A DNA stretch of 64,000 bases. Origin: Branchipolynoe longqiensis. Lineage: Eukaryota; Annelida; Polychaeta; Phyllodocida; Polynoidae. A model generated the notes under the pieces. The model saw only the letters and a program-made list of their open reading frames with translations. It made no database searches and was not told the DNA's origin. Each line of letters opens with the position of its first letter. Positions within the stretch are counted from its first letter, which is position 1. Below are positions 42,413 to 54,376 of this stretch, in pieces. A program made the position numbers and the translations under genes. The stretch lies in assembly GCA_030323885.1 (NCBI GenBank), contig CM059197.1:34551884-34615883 (forward strand), written 5' to 3'.

Positions 42413-42939
42413 TTACAGATAGCTAGGATCAAATCTAAGTAAGCACTTTGGTTTCTGAAAGCTGATCCTTTCATCGCAGTAGGGAAGAACTACTGTAAGG
42501 ATAAGCAACAATGGTAGACTGGCTGATACGATCATTTATTACATCAACAACTATGATCCACCTTTTATTATATATATATATATATAGGCAAATGGATGGG
42601 TAAACCCGCCCTACCGATCAATTAGAATAAACAGTAACAAGAACATAAGAAGAAGAAAAAAAAACAAGACAAGCAGGCACCGATAAGTGGCTATAGTGCT
42701 GGACGGGCGGGCAGTGACGGGCCAGACCAAGGCCAAGGCGGAAGGGGACCCCGACGCCCCCTGGCGGATTGAACTAGAACTTGCCGATCTTGATGGTGGC
42801 CCCGACTAGGGCATCTCAACACCCCCGCCCGAAGCATCCATTAACCTGGTGGATCGCAACTATCTACCCCGGAGCCCACAACGGCTCCCTAACTAATGCA
42901 CCCTACACCCGTATATACAAGTATATACGCTGTGTAAGT

Positions 42940-43590
42940 AGCAACTCACTGTGCAGCATGCTCTGTGGAAAAGGTCTTCTAGATAAAGGAAAAGGTTTTT
43001 GTCTCACCACCAACCCACCCTCAGGTGACAGTGGAACAATTAACGTTGTGGGTAGCAGCTCACTGTGCATGTTCCACAAAAATAGGTTTTATAAAGGATT
43101 TCAACCTCCAACCCGCCCTCTGATGGAAGTGGCAAGAACTACTGTTGTGAGTAGCACCCAACTGTGCATGCTCCACAAATATAGGTTTTATAAAGGATTT
43201 CAACTTCCAACCCGCCCTCTGTTGGAAGTGGCAAGAACTACTGTTGTAGCTAGCACTCAACTGTGCATGCTCCACAAAATTAGGTTTTATGAAGGATTTC
43301 AACTTCCAACCCGCCCTCAGATGGAAGTGGCAAGAACTACTGTTGTGATTAGCACTCAACTGTGCATGCTCCACAAAAATAGGTTTTATAAAGGATTTCA
43401 ACTTCCAACCCGCCCTCTGATGGAAATGGCAAGAATTACTGTTGTAGGTAGCACTCAACTGTGCATGCTCCACACATATAGGTTTTATAAAGGATTTCAA
43501 CTTCCAACCCTCCCTCTGATGGAAGTGGCAAGAACTACTGTTGTGAGTAGCAGCTTACTGTGCATGCTCGACAGAAAAGGTTCCCTGAGA
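42940..43590. repeat. 99-bp tandem array, about 6.5 units
   Basis: Unit blocks: CACTCAACTGTGCATGCTCC, ACAAAAATAGGTTTTATAAA, GGATTTCAACTTCCAACCCG, CCCTCTGATGGAAGTGGC and AAGAACTACTGTTGTG. The first unit is diverged. Ninety-nine is divisible by three, so a 33-residue repeat is open on both strands; I do not call it a gene. Confidence 0.9.
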
Positions 43591-43599
43591 ATGTAATTC

Positions 43600-43905
43600 G
43601 ATGTGGATACTGTAGTATCCCATACTGAGCCCCTGTACCACATAGTGGCAGTCTCAATTACGCTGACCCTTGTCAGTCAGTAACACGCTCACAGGGGTGG
43701 AGCCTTAATGGACCATTCCACCCGCGGCCACCGGCACCCCCACATGGGAGGCGATGTGTGACCCAGCTGGGCAGTGGGAGGTCACGTCTATTGCAGCGCT
43801 GATGGAATAAACCAGGGAGCACCTTGAGGTTTGAAGCAACTGAGGCGTCAGTGCTATATTCCCAAGGTGCAGCTGAAACTGGACCATCACAGATACTTTT
43901 CTTCA
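43600..43905. repeat. Interspersed repeat bordering the 99-bp array
   Basis: Homologous to 24816-25119 over several blocks. Here it lies to the right of the array. I could not identify its outer ends. Confidence 0.55.
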
Positions 43906-44029
43906 TGAATCCATCATTCCGTCTCAGCTATTTCTAAGCGGTTGTTTTACCTGTCGTGTGAATTCTTTTGGGATGAGAACATTAAAGATTCACCAGGCCT
44001 GCTCAGCAATATTTAGAATTTTTGTCTTA

Positions 44030-44250
44030 CATTAGTTGTTTAAGCAGGGGACATTTCAGTCGCAGACGACTGGTCTTCCTCATTCCACTGCTCCTTGCCC
44101 TATCCTAGTAATGCCGAGCGTCTGGCTAGGAAGCGACAAGTATCAATTTGTAAGTCATTGGTTTTACTCGACCAGGATTCGAACCCACGATCCTATGATC
44201 TACCAACACGGGAGACGGACGCTCTAACTCATTCGGCCATCCCATCTGGT
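44030..44250 (-). mobile_element. SINE-B with tail 2, full length
   Basis: A clean copy: tail 2 CATTAGTTGTTTAAGCAGGG, core TATCCTAGTAATGCCGAGCG, B box inverse of GGTTCGAATCC, head to TTCGGCCATCCC. Confidence 0.9.
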
Positions 44251-44485
44251 TTATGTTAGGTTTTAAATATAGTATTATATTCTAAGTAGAAATTGTTATT
44301 AAATTGCCACATATTAACCACAATCGAATTAACCATCAGTTAATGAGGTTCATCTGAAGTGGTACAAACCAGCAGAAAATAATTGGTGAGATTTGGATAT
44401 TCAAATAGGTATGGTTATCTAATGAAGCTAATAATAGTAATATAGTATCTAATAAGCCTCTATGTTGGTTTGACTCCAGGTTCCT

Positions 44486-44801
44486 GGGCCGCGTTCAGGG
44501 TATGATTCAGAGTGGACTCTGACATCTCTCTACGATGTCTTTTTTGCCAATTTGCGTTCAACTTGCACCTCAGAGTTGACTCCAAGACATCGCGCCTTTT
44601 GAGTAGGTGGAGAAAATGCCTGCAAAATGGCCATGTGTGTCAGCCAATCAGAGCTGTTCTTTCAATTACAAATAGCTGCAGGAAATGCACAATATGGGGC
44701 GGCCATTTTTGAGGAACACAAATGTTAAAACACCGTTCAGACTAGTGAGGCATTTGGAAGGCCTGCAATGCGCCTCCGAAGCATGCAGTTGAATGCGGCC
44801 C
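44486..44801. mobile_element. Candidate inverted-repeat element with GGGCCGC ends
   Basis: Ends GGGCCGCGTTCA and the inverse of GGGCCGCATTCA. Subterminal blocks (CAGAGTGGACTCTGACATC, CAGAGTTGACTCCAAGACATC) repeat internally. No clean target duplication. Confidence 0.5.
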
Positions 44802-45257
44802 TGGTTGACCCAACTCTGTAATATGCCTTGTACATGTTATAATTAACATGGGTCATTCTCGGTCGGAGACTGGACGAAATGATAGCACTGACCCGCGAAC
44901 TGGAGGAATACTATGTGATACCTGAACAACCCAATAGACGGCGACAATGACCCGAACTTGGCCGCCGAAATGTGTACATTACCTGGCACTGCCCGAATTC
45001 AAACCGTCCGCAGAACCACCACAGCTGCCGTCAGCCTAGCATCGACCCAGCTTTCTAAACGAGCACTGAGCAGATGACCAATCGCTCACTCGCGGTCCCG
45101 GTTACTGTACACTGAAATTGACTAAACTGTAATTGTGAAATGTAAAAAATAAAAGTCCACAATACCAACTTTGTTTCCGTCCTGTGAATTAGCCCTTGTC
45201 ACTGAAGCCAGTCATTAGGTTGAATGACAGTAATAACCAAAGCTGTGGTGTTCATTG
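44802..45257. other. Non-coding stretch with an AATAAAAG signal
   Basis: AAAAAATAAAAGTCC near 45147 would serve as a polyadenylation signal. I recognise no coding similarity upstream. Confidence 0.4.
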
Positions 45258-45552
45258 TGGCAGAGTAATTACAGTGTCTGACTTTTTTCTAGGTCGGACT
45301 CCTAATCTGAAGGTCAGTGGTTCCATTCCCCATGCCCCCACCTCTGCCAATTTGGATTTCCACCGCTGTGTATAACTTACAGCATCATCAAAGGCCAGTT
45401 GCTCTCATACCATGTCTATGTGGTATGGGAGGTTAAAAATTCCTTGTGTCGTTAAAAGTGTAGGCTCGGGCTTTCTATCGAAAAACTGTCTAATGGTGAA
45501 AACAAGACTATTCAGACTTATCCACAATAGGCAGTATAAATCTTCAAGAAAA
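45258..45552 (+). mobile_element. SINE-A, full length with its own tail, plus orientation
   Basis: Head at 45262-45345 with B box GTGGTTCCATTCC, body through GCATCATCAAAGGCC, tail ending AGTATAAATCTTCAAG and an A-rich run with AAGAAG. The best copy for orientation. Confidence 0.9.
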
Positions 45553-46010
45553 AAAAAGAAGAAAAAGCTTGACCTCAGGGACCCTCTGACCATGTTTGGG
45601 CCCTAAATAACTCCTAGAGAATATGTTGTTTCAAGCATTACAAATATTGACTTTGATAACAATCATTATAAATAACTATAGGTATTTTGGACATGTTCCC
45701 ACCCTTTTAAAATAAAACTCAGCTCGAACTTAAAGGAATGTAGACTATATGAATGAACCACAGAATAATATGGCAGGAACTCCAAGATATCTGCTTGGGT
45801 AATTAGCCTATCCAGCTGTGGATGTAACATTTTAACAGGTTCGATGAGTGAAATTCAATATGCATGTCATTAATACCCAATAAGTATTGCCCACGTGACG
45901 TGCTAATTGGCTCAACCGTTCATTCGTACCTCTGCGTTCGTATGCTCGTAGGGCTGCGTTTGATTTCGCTGGGTATCCTCTGACCGCAACGCGCCTTATG
46001 CCTCATGTTT
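45553..46010. other. Non-coding stretch
   Basis: No feature recognised. Confidence 0.4.
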
Positions 46011-46011
46011 G

Positions 46012-46540
46012 TTTTGTGTTTGTTTGCATTTTACAGCCTAGCAACATTTAAGGTTATATCAGAACAGGTACCGCCTCATGACAGGGCGCACTCATATAAA
46101 CTGGGAGACCAGGCCGTCAGCCTGGCAACCCGTTATCCCACTCTGTCACATTATCCATACTGAGTAAACCAGTTCTTGTCCAATGTTATTAATTCTGAGC
46201 GCCAGGCTAGGTAATACCCCCATCACACCAAAGTAGTTCTTACTACGTTCTTGAAAATGTTGCCGAACGGGCTCAAACTGTGTGTGAATGTAGTGAACGT
46301 AGTAGCAATGTTTTACTAACTGTTTATGAACGGCATGGACGGGCAAGGACAGAAGGGTGCATGTTCAAAATCTTTGGCGGCCACATTCTACCCCGTTTTA
46401 GAACGGGGTCAGACGTTTTGAGAACTAGTTTGGTGTGATGGGGGGTGTAATGGCGACTATCAATGTTGTATGTCATCGGTTTAACTCTGTAAGGGTTCAA
46501 ACCCAGAAGCGGCGCTCTTACTGATTCGGCCATGCGGTCC
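46012..46540 (-). mobile_element. SINE-B with tail 1, split by H5
   Basis: The left part ends GCGCCAGGCTAGGTAA (46214). The right part resumes TAATGGCGACTATCAATG, corresponding to GCGACAAGTATCAATT in intact copies, and reaches the head near 46500-46535. Confidence 0.85.
46215..46447. mobile_element. Inverted-repeat element H5 inside SINE-B
   Basis: Ends TACCCCCATCACACCAAAG and the inverse of CACCCCCCATCACACCAAAC, followed by TAGTTCT on both. TAA flanks both sides (46212-46214 and 46448-46450). GAACGGG words recur inside. Confidence 0.85.
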
Positions 46541-46629
46541 CTTACCTGCCCCGTATAGCTGTGTTGTTTCACACAATAATAGCAGCCTAATAACACAACA
46601 TGCAAGCTGCTTATTAATCTACAACCAGA

Positions 46630-46948
46630 AGGGATGGCCGAATGAGTAACAGCCTCAGTCTCCCGTGTTGGTAAACGATGGGATCGTGGGTTTGAACCCT
46701 GGTCGAGTCAAACCGATGATTTAAAGATGTATACTTGTCGATTGCAAGCCGGGCGCACGGCATTATTAGGATATGGCAAGGACTGGTTGGCTCAGTGTCA
46801 GGATAATGTGACTGAGTAGGATATCATGTCATGGTGCGGGCGGCCTGGTCTCCCAGTTGGGAAGCACTAGACAGTCACCATGAGTGCACACTGTCACAAG
46901 TCGGCACCCATCCTGATATGACCTTAGATGTTGCTAGTAAGTAAACAA
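46630..46948 (+). mobile_element. SINE-B with tail 1, full length
   Basis: Head GGGATGGCCGAATGAGTAAC, core at 46730-46800, tail 1 to GTTGCTAGTAAGTAAACAAC. Confidence 0.9.
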
Positions 46949-47035
46949 CAAAAAACAAACAAAACAAACTTATAAATCTGTTGTACACCTGGGGTTGATC
47001 AGTAATAATTTGCATTGTCTCTTCAATGTGGTCAG

Positions 47036-47352
47036 TTGTTTGTTTGTTGTTGTTTTACGTCCTAAAAACATCTAAGGTGACATCAGGATGGATACAGACT
47101 TGTGACAGTGGGCACTCATGGCAACTTTATAGTGCGGCCCCACTACAAGACCATGACCCGATATCCCACACAGTCACATTATCCTAATACTGAGCTAACC
47201 AGTCCTTGCCCTATTCTATTAATGTCAATCAGCAGGCTAGTTAGCGACATGTATCAATTTTATAAGTCGTTGGTTTGACTCGGCTGGGGTTTGAACTCCC
47301 AACCTTCAACACAGGAAACCTGTGTTCTAACCGATTCGGTCACCTCGTCCAG
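47036..47352 (-). mobile_element. SINE-B with tail 1, full length
   Basis: From TTGTTGTTTTACGTCCTAAA to ACCGATTCGGTCACCTCGTC. Opposite in orientation to the copy 90 bp to its left. Confidence 0.9.
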
Positions 47353-47579
47353 TTCAATGTGTTAACTTCACCTGCATTCGTCACGCGTGTCACGTGACTC
47401 GACACTAAATACCTGACTTGTCATGAACAGGTTGTCTAAATACCTGACTTGTCATGAAACCGTTGCTGTCTTTTTATCCTGGCTTTTCTACTTGTGTCAT
47501 TCATAGGGCATGTACTGTCACATGCACACTTTTCCTCACATCCGACTCAGTTCACAAGTGAATGGCAGTCTTATGTATA

Positions 47580-48181
47580 TGGTGGAGTCACACAACGACG
47601 CTTCTCGCCGGCAACCCCGTCGACATGTGTTGATTTTGGGCGATAATTAGTGAAATATCGAGACGCGCTGGGGGCGCGTTATGTGCGCGTCGGTACGCAT
47701 CGGTACACTATCCTTGACGTTGATGGTCGGCGGACAACGTCGGCGCGCGTTGCCGGTCGCCCAAGGTTTTAAGCCTGTCAAAAAAAAACAATGACCGGCA
47801 GCGCGCGCAAATATATGGGTAAGGACGTTAGGAGGACGTTATGCAGACGTCAAGCTCTGTTGGACGCGCCGGAATAACGTTATGGGAATGCTAGGCAGAC
47901 GGCGCGCGCGCGGGTGGCTCATCTGCACACATTGCGCGAAATCGTTGCTTTCTTAGTTTACATCCTACCAACATCTAAGGTAATATGAGCACGTCGCGCC
48001 AAACTTCTTTTTTTTTTTTCTCCAATGCATCGACATCCGTTGGCCGCGCGCGAATAACGCGCCGCGCTGACGCCAAACTTTGTCCCCAAACCGCCGAAAA
48101 GTTGGACGTTTCTCAACGCGTAAGATTTTATTTTCAACGCTGACGGGTGGCCGGGAGAAGCGTCGTAGTGTGACTGCACCA
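47580..48181. mobile_element. Inverted-repeat element H6 (GCGCG-word family)
   Basis: Ends TGGTGGAGTCACACAACGAC and the inverse of TGGTGCAGTCACACTACGAC, both continuing GCTTCTC. ATA flanks both sides (47577-47579 and 48182-48184). The interior is rich in GCGCG, GACGTT and GTCGGCG words. A 38-bp scrap of SINE-B tail 1 (TTTACATCCTACCAACATC) sits at 47956-47993. Confidence 0.8.
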
Positions 48182-48184
48182 ATA

Positions 48185-48640
48185 GATAAAAGGTTCACCC
48201 CTACCCAGATTAGGGGTGAATGACAACTGCCTCAAATTAACTGTGGATGTAGTGGAATCCAATGCTTAATGTTTATCAATGTATCGTGGCTTAGAGTTGA
48301 GAAATTGGTAGAGAATGAAAAAAAAACCACAATATACTCCAATGAAATAAATTAAATCAAGTCACTTTATAGGTAGGTATTCATCAAGGTACTGGGAACT
48401 GTAATATGGGCCATAATATGTTCTGATTGTTTATATGTTGGTCAGAACGACCCCTACTGCCCCAGCCCACCCCCATACCCCGTGCACAGCCGAACTTGAT
48501 TGTCCATGTTGCCGGAAACATGCATAATTCACAAACTCTGACTACGGGCCTGATATGAGTAGCACCATAGATACCGTTCGTAGCGTGCGTCGCTATGTAC
48601 AAAGTTAACTTCCGGTAGTAGATTCAAAGGCTTGTCCAGT
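48185..48640. other. Non-coding stretch, possibly the 5' region of the DIRS element
   Basis: A short hairpin GGTTCACCCCTA/TAGGGGTGAA lies at 48191-48220. I find no second copy of this sequence beyond 53885, so the element's 5' terminus cannot be placed. Confidence 0.4.
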
Positions 48641-48708
48641 CCTTACCAGGCCACCGTCGTCGACGGATCAATTGAGCAAGAAACGAAATTGTGTTGTGAA
48701 CGACAGAC

Positions 48709-49912
48709 ATGCCTAAGACAAATAAGGTAAAAAGTGTAGTGGGACGGTATTCAAGAGCCTTACTGGATTCAATGGATCGTTCCGAGGAGTCAAGCGCAGC
48801 AAATACCAGATGTAAAAGGGTCGAGCGTACAGTGTCTTCGTCCCGTCTTGGCATGGCCGATTTAGAGTCGTCCTCACCAATTCCATCTACTTCAAGGCGC
48901 AAAAGTGTTACATTGGAGGATCTTGCATTGCTTTTGGATACCAAGTTGGCAGAGGCGCAAGCGCCATTATTATCACGGTTACAAAGTTTGGAGTGCACAA
49001 GGAATGGCGGCCAATTGCGTGACGACCGCTTGTCGAGCGAGCCGGATGTTATGTTTGATGACGTCACAGCGGCCGAGGAGGCATCCGTTGTGGCCACAAC
49101 AAAGGACTCGCCTGTTAACACGAGACAACCATCCAGGCACAGAAGCGCTCTACGCACGACAAAAGGTAGTGTACAAGTTGATTCTACTAGTAACGCTCGT
49201 AAAAGAAGAGCAGATGACGAACTATTTAGTGACAGTGATGAAGGGAGTGATGATTCGGTGATGATGCATGAGTTGATTCGGTTGACTAGGAAACGGGCAA
49301 AACATTCTAAAACTCTTAAACTGCTTCCGCATAAATACGTAATCAGAAATGAAAAGAAAGGAAAAGTGGGGCAGGGCGAATCTACATGGTTCGAGTATAT
49401 ATCAGCCATTAGACGTATGGTGAGGCGGGGAGATGTGCCAGATAGCTGGCATGAACGTATTGAGAACCACATAGACTCTATCCTGGAGATGGCCCAGAAC
49501 TATGCTTGGCACACCTGTCTCATGTATAGTGAAAAAATATTTAACATGGTAGCAGACAAGCGTCTTCCTAATGGTTGGGAAGATGAAGGAAAAATTGTTG
49601 AGGTACGACGTGATATTTGTGGTTTGGGGAAGCGTATAGAGTTACAACAGCAGAAGCCAGTGACATCAACAGCGTACTCAGATTTCAAGAAAGGTGTTGA
49701 CGCGCGGCCCTGCATCATTTGGAATAAGGGGGGGCACATGTGGGTTCGAAGGCGATCATGGGGAAGGTACCAGTCGGTTTATCCACATTTGTGCATACTG
49801 TGCGTACAAACTGCATAGAAAACACGCACATAAGGAGACTGAGTGCCGATCAAAGCAGCGTGCAACGGACGCTGGTGGTGATGGATTTACTAACCGTACG
49901 TCGAGTTTTTAG
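48709..49912 (+). pseudogene. Gag-like protein of element 2
   Basis: The frame opens with MPKTNKVKSVVGRYSRALLD and has an acidic/Ser-rich N-terminal half and a conserved block (YVIRNEKKG, WFEYISAI, MYSEKIFNMVADKRLPNGW, about residues 210-290). A run of seven G at 49728-49734 shifts the frame. The continuation in the next frame to 49912 supplies the Cys/His cluster (TCGFEGDHGEG, then FIHICAYCAYKLHRKHAHK, ETEC). The cluster resembles a zinc-binding nucleic-acid module. The homologous Gag in element 1 has the same order. Confidence 0.75.
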
Positions 49913-49962
49913 TTTGCAGTGGGCATGGCGCTGCAGTTACGTTAGAGGGAGTTTGTATACCA

Positions 49963-51351
49963 TTGGTCGAAGACGACGAGTTCCATCACAAGTCTCCAGA
50001 TGGCACCACCACACAGCCTACACCAAGTCACCCGGTCGGCAAGTGCCGAAATCAGGTCGGTGCGGTTGTTTCGTCGGTGTCATGTCGGCCTGTAATTTTA
50101 CTGTTGTCGCCCCTCCCACCTGTAGATGATCATAGTGTTTTGGAGGCCATTCCCCCCCCGATTCAAAACGTTGTCAGTGATGTTTCCATAAATTCGATGA
50201 AGGGACGTTATACACCGTCTAGGGATTGCCATCTGCCCGTTAGGTTCCATAACAATTCGGGGAGGGGCGCCACATGTCGAGTTAAGTGCAGTACTGGACA
50301 GTGCTATTGCCTAAATCGTGGGGTTAGGAAAAGTTCTATTGGTCATACATCATTTAAATGGTTTAATCGGGGGCAGAGATCTCTGCCTGGGGACCCTGGG
50401 GTGGCCGTAATAGGTGGGGGGCGAACTTCAGTTAATACAGCTACGGTGGCACAACGGACACCACCGATGTTGGATTTGCCTCCGACCGGGCTCGACCCAC
50501 GCCATTGCCATGACGACGCTGAAGCATCTGAATGCATTTCCCGCTGCTCGGGAGACCCCGCTTCGGTGTCTGATACACTGATTGCTAGGCTGTTGCCTAT
50601 GGACAGTTTGCATCCGGCCCACATTGATGGTTCTGATAACTCTTGTGGCGCAGATAATCTCTTGTATGATGCTGACAGTTGCATTAATGCGTCTTCTAAT
50701 ATTAGCCCTGCCGCTGATATGTGTTATATTTCTTCTGCCAATCCTTATCTGTTTTCTGATAGTAGCCGACTTGCTTCTCATGTTGCTGTTAATACTTTGT
50801 CCGTTAATTCTGTTGTTACTGAGTCAGATAAGGGTTGCCCTTCTATTAATTTTTCGGATTGCATCGATCCACTCTATCCTGTCACTAACATTGATAATGG
50901 CAATTCTGAGATTACCATGGACTCCATGATGGAGGACAATAACTGTTTAGATACTAATATGGTTGGACAACCTGGTATAGTCTACCCAAATAAGTTGTTG
51001 TTTTCTTCGGTTAGCCAAGTTAGACCAGTTGAGATTGCAGTTAATGTTCCGTGTTCGTTGGAATTGGGAGACAAAAACTTGGAGTATGATTTGTGTATTG
51101 ATGATGATGTAGATGATTTTAATGTTCAAAATTATCGTGGTGCTGATATGAAGGAATTCTGTGATACCTCACCCTTCCAATATAAATTGCACGTGTTACA
51201 GGTTTGGCCAACTTTAAATAATGCTGTTACTGTCTCGGTAACGAAAATGATAATAATATCTTTCGGTCGTATTCATATATATATAAAAAAGTCCGGGCTA
51301 CTGGTCTCCCAAATTATTTGTCGGCAAAATTGCCTGTTCCGTCTGGCTTAA
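49963..51351 (+). pseudogene. Linker region between Gag and RT of element 2
   Basis: 462 codons, rich in Ser, Asp, Cys and Asn, with no domain I recognise. Its last 40 codons run out of phase with the RT lead block (KKVRATGLPNYLSAK), which starts in another frame at about 51240, so a frameshift near 51230 separates them. I infer that it is the N-terminal part of the pol reading frame. Function unknown. Confidence 0.55.
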
Positions 51352-52928
51352 AAATTGACAGATGGAAAGAATTGCTGGTTGACTATAGTGACGTAGATCT
51401 TATTCCGTTTTTAGAATTTGGTTGGCCAGCTAATTTTACGGGCAAGGCTATCCCAACTCCAACCCAGGTTAATCATGCCCGCTCGAGGGAGGACGTTTTT
51501 TGGATTAACAAATATGTACGAACTGAACTATCCCATGATGCACTGCTTGGTCCATTCGATGAACCCCCCTTTTGTCCATGGGCGCAGGTCAGCCCCATTA
51601 TGACCCGCCCCAAGAAAAATACTGATGAACGTAGGATTATAGTCGATCTTAGTTTCCCCAAGGGGCGAAGTGTTAATTCGGGGATTAACACAGGCTTTTA
51701 TCAGGGTCTTCCGTACAAATATCATTTACCTACAATTATGTCTTTGGCTAAACAGGTGACTAAATTAGGAAATAACTGTTACATGTGGTCGATTGACCTT
51801 GCTAGGGCATACAGGCAATTAAGAACCTGCCCCTTAAGTGTGCCTTTATTTGGTATTAAAGTTGATAATAAATTTTATTTTGACATTGCACCGCCATTTG
51901 GCCGTAGGACGTCCAGTATGGCCTGTGCTCGCACTACAGCTGCAGTAGTGCATTTGATGAATAAAATGGGGGTCTTTACATTATGTTTTTTAGACGATTT
52001 TGTGGGAGTAGAGGAGTCATTAGAAAAGGCACATCAAGCATATTCTTACATTCTTAAATTGACAAAAGTGTTGGGTTTAAAGCTGTCTATTAACAAGTGT
52101 GTCCCTCCTACACACAAATTGGTTTGGCTGGGATATGAGATACTTACAGACAGCATGCTTATCCGTATTCCTAACGAGAAATTATTGGATATTTTGTTAG
52201 AATGCCATTAATGGATAGTCGGTCGGTTGGTGACTAGGAAGAATGTCCAGAGGTTGGTAGGGCGATTGCAATTTATTTCTAAGTGTGTGACGCCCGCCCG
52301 GATCTTTATGAATAGGATTTTGGATTTTCTTAGAAGTACCCCATTTTTTGGAAAAGTTTTAGTCACCCAAGATTTGGTTAGGGATATAGCCTGGTTCCTA
52401 CGATTCGCAGAAGGTCATAATAAACTTGTCCTGTTGCAGCATCTTCCTAGCCAAAAGTGGGTAATCGAGTGCGATTCATCCTTGTATGGTGGGGGAGCAT
52501 TCAGTCCAACGCACTTTTATAGCAGTTCTTACACCCCTGTATTTCTTAAAAATGGTTTCCATATTGCTCAGCTCGAGGCAATAAATTTGGTTGTGGCATT
52601 AAAGTACTTGTCACCCCCTAACCCTCATTTATATCAAATTATCATTAACACAGATAATGCTGCTTCCCAACAGGTGCTATCTTCTGGTGCCGGAAAAGAT
52701 CCTGTCTTGTGCGCCTGTGCCCGGGAAATCTGGAGGTTTGCCGCCACGTACACATGCGCGGTACAGGTGATTCACAAGCCAGGAAAGGATCTGGTACTCG
52801 TAGATGCTCTAAGTAGGTTGTTCTTTGATAATAAATGTAAACGCATCGCTGACGATTTGTGTCAACAAAAATTGTTAACCCAAATAAATGTCTCCCACGA
52901 CGGGAGTGTGTTAGATGTTACCCTATAA
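51234..52928 (+). pseudogene. Reverse transcriptase-RNase H of element 2, one nonsense codon
   Basis: RNA-directed DNA polymerase with a fused RNase H. RT shows PWAQVSPIMTRPKKNTDERR, IIVDLSFPKGRSVNSGI, the first aspartate in WSIDLARAYRQLR (about 51790), FGRRTSSMACARTTAA, and the catalytic FLDDFVG (about 51990-52010). A TAA at 52209-52211 interrupts the frame, which then continues in phase through LVGRLQFISKCVTPAR. RNase H has all four acidic positions: VIECDSSLYGGGA, QLEAINLVVAL, INTDNAASQQ and VLVDALSRL (about 52465-52820). The stop at 52926 overlaps the next frame by 14 bp. Confidence 0.9.
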
Positions 52929-53884
52929 CTCCCTGCCAGTTGATAATTTAGTTTTTTGCCTTCATCAACTTGCAGGGGATAAGCGCGCACTAGTGGGACA
53001 GCTAAGTGTGTATTTTACGTCGGGACTATCGGCTGGGACATGGCATAATAAAAGGGTACAGTTTGAGGAGTATCTGGGGTTTTGCAAGAAGGTTGGTGAC
53101 AACCCCAAAAACCCCAAATTGAAGACGGTAATGATATATACTTTATATTTAAATGATAAATTGGATACTGAAGGTGCTGTGAGAAATTACATGATCATGG
53201 ATAAGACTGTTTAGAGGTAATACTGAGACATTTGACTGTTACGCATTATCACTAGTTAAAGCTGGCATATATAAGTTAAAATCCAACATTGTAAAGAGGG
53301 CGTATCCCCTAAGAACCAAGCACATTAAAATGATGATTTTGAAATTCAGAAAGATTGAAGATGAAGGGCTGGTGTTAATTGTTGCTTTATTGATAGGGTA
53401 CCTCTGTTTGCTAAGACAGTCCAATTTGTTTTACTCCGAGGTGACGGGTGGTGACGGTCACATGCTGCTCGGTAGAGACATCAAGGCACACGACACTCAT
53501 CTGACGATCACGGTCAGAACCACAAAGACCACGCACAAGCCTGAGGACGCGTACAGCATCGGCCTGCCAGCAGGGTCGAACCACAGATTCTGTCCGCTAC
53601 GCGCATGGAACAAGTACAGCAGTCTAAATACGACGCATGAGGGTGCTCCAGCGTTCATGTTGAAAAATGGTCATCCGCTGACTGCGACAGTGTTTAACAA
53701 GTGCATGCAAACAGCACTGAAAGCATGTGGACTTCCTTGGTGGCCGCTAGTGACTGGCCACAGCCTACGGCGCGGGGGAGCCCAAGAATACGCACGAGTG
53801 GGCATGCCTATAGAGTCCATAGAAACAGTCGGTAGATGGAAGTCAAATAGTGTGTTCAGTTATGTAAATAAAAATGTTTTATAG
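52915..53884 (+). pseudogene. Tyrosine recombinase of element 2, frameshifted
   Basis: This enzyme integrates the circular cDNA in DIRS-type elements. The N-terminal part (52915-53214) has WHNKRVQFEEYLGFC, like a core-binding domain. After a frameshift at about 53195-53212 the catalytic part follows. The catalytic part has LLIGYLCLLRQSNLF (first Arg, about 53415), CPLRAWNKY, HSLRRGGAQEYARVG (His and second Arg, about 53758) and GRWKSNSVFSYV with the nucleophile Tyr at about 53861. All core residues are present. Confidence 0.85.
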
Positions 53885-54370
53885 GGAGGAACCATTATCT
53901 CTTGTATACCAATTTGGCTGAGAGATTATGGCTCCTATGTCCCTGATGTGAAAGTGCTGAATGCTATGATTGCGCGAATGTGTGTGAGTGTGCCAGATGT
54001 GAGCTGAACGTGTGACCGTGATCTGCCCAAGCTGATGCCTCATGTCTTCTTTTCAAGTTCCTTCGAGTGAAATTGTACAGAATCTTCAGATATGTCTCAT
54101 ATATCATCCGATAGCTTATGATAGTAAAATCATAGATATGACCTGCACATAAGTAATGAAATAATGTAATAGTAAAATGACATAATAGCTGACCTGCATA
54201 TAAGTAATGACCATTAGTGCAAATGAGAAAGACACAGGTTGTACTGCCTGATGAAGTTAGAGTAATCATAATAGCTAAATAGCCCAATTGTACTATTGGG
54301 AATAGCTACTGCATATATGTTCACAAAGGTGTAGGAACAAGGCTGCTGTGAAAATGTATTATGCCTGAGT

Positions 54371-54376
54371 AATAAA
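54371..54376 (+). terminator. AATAAA signal downstream of element 2
   Basis: GAGTAATAAATTTATTAGCC lies about 490 bp after the recombinase stop, a plausible transcript 3' end. Confidence 0.4.

Noticed and set aside
42781..43596. 271-codon open frame as a gene
   Set aside because: Produced by a 99-bp tandem unit that is open on both strands.
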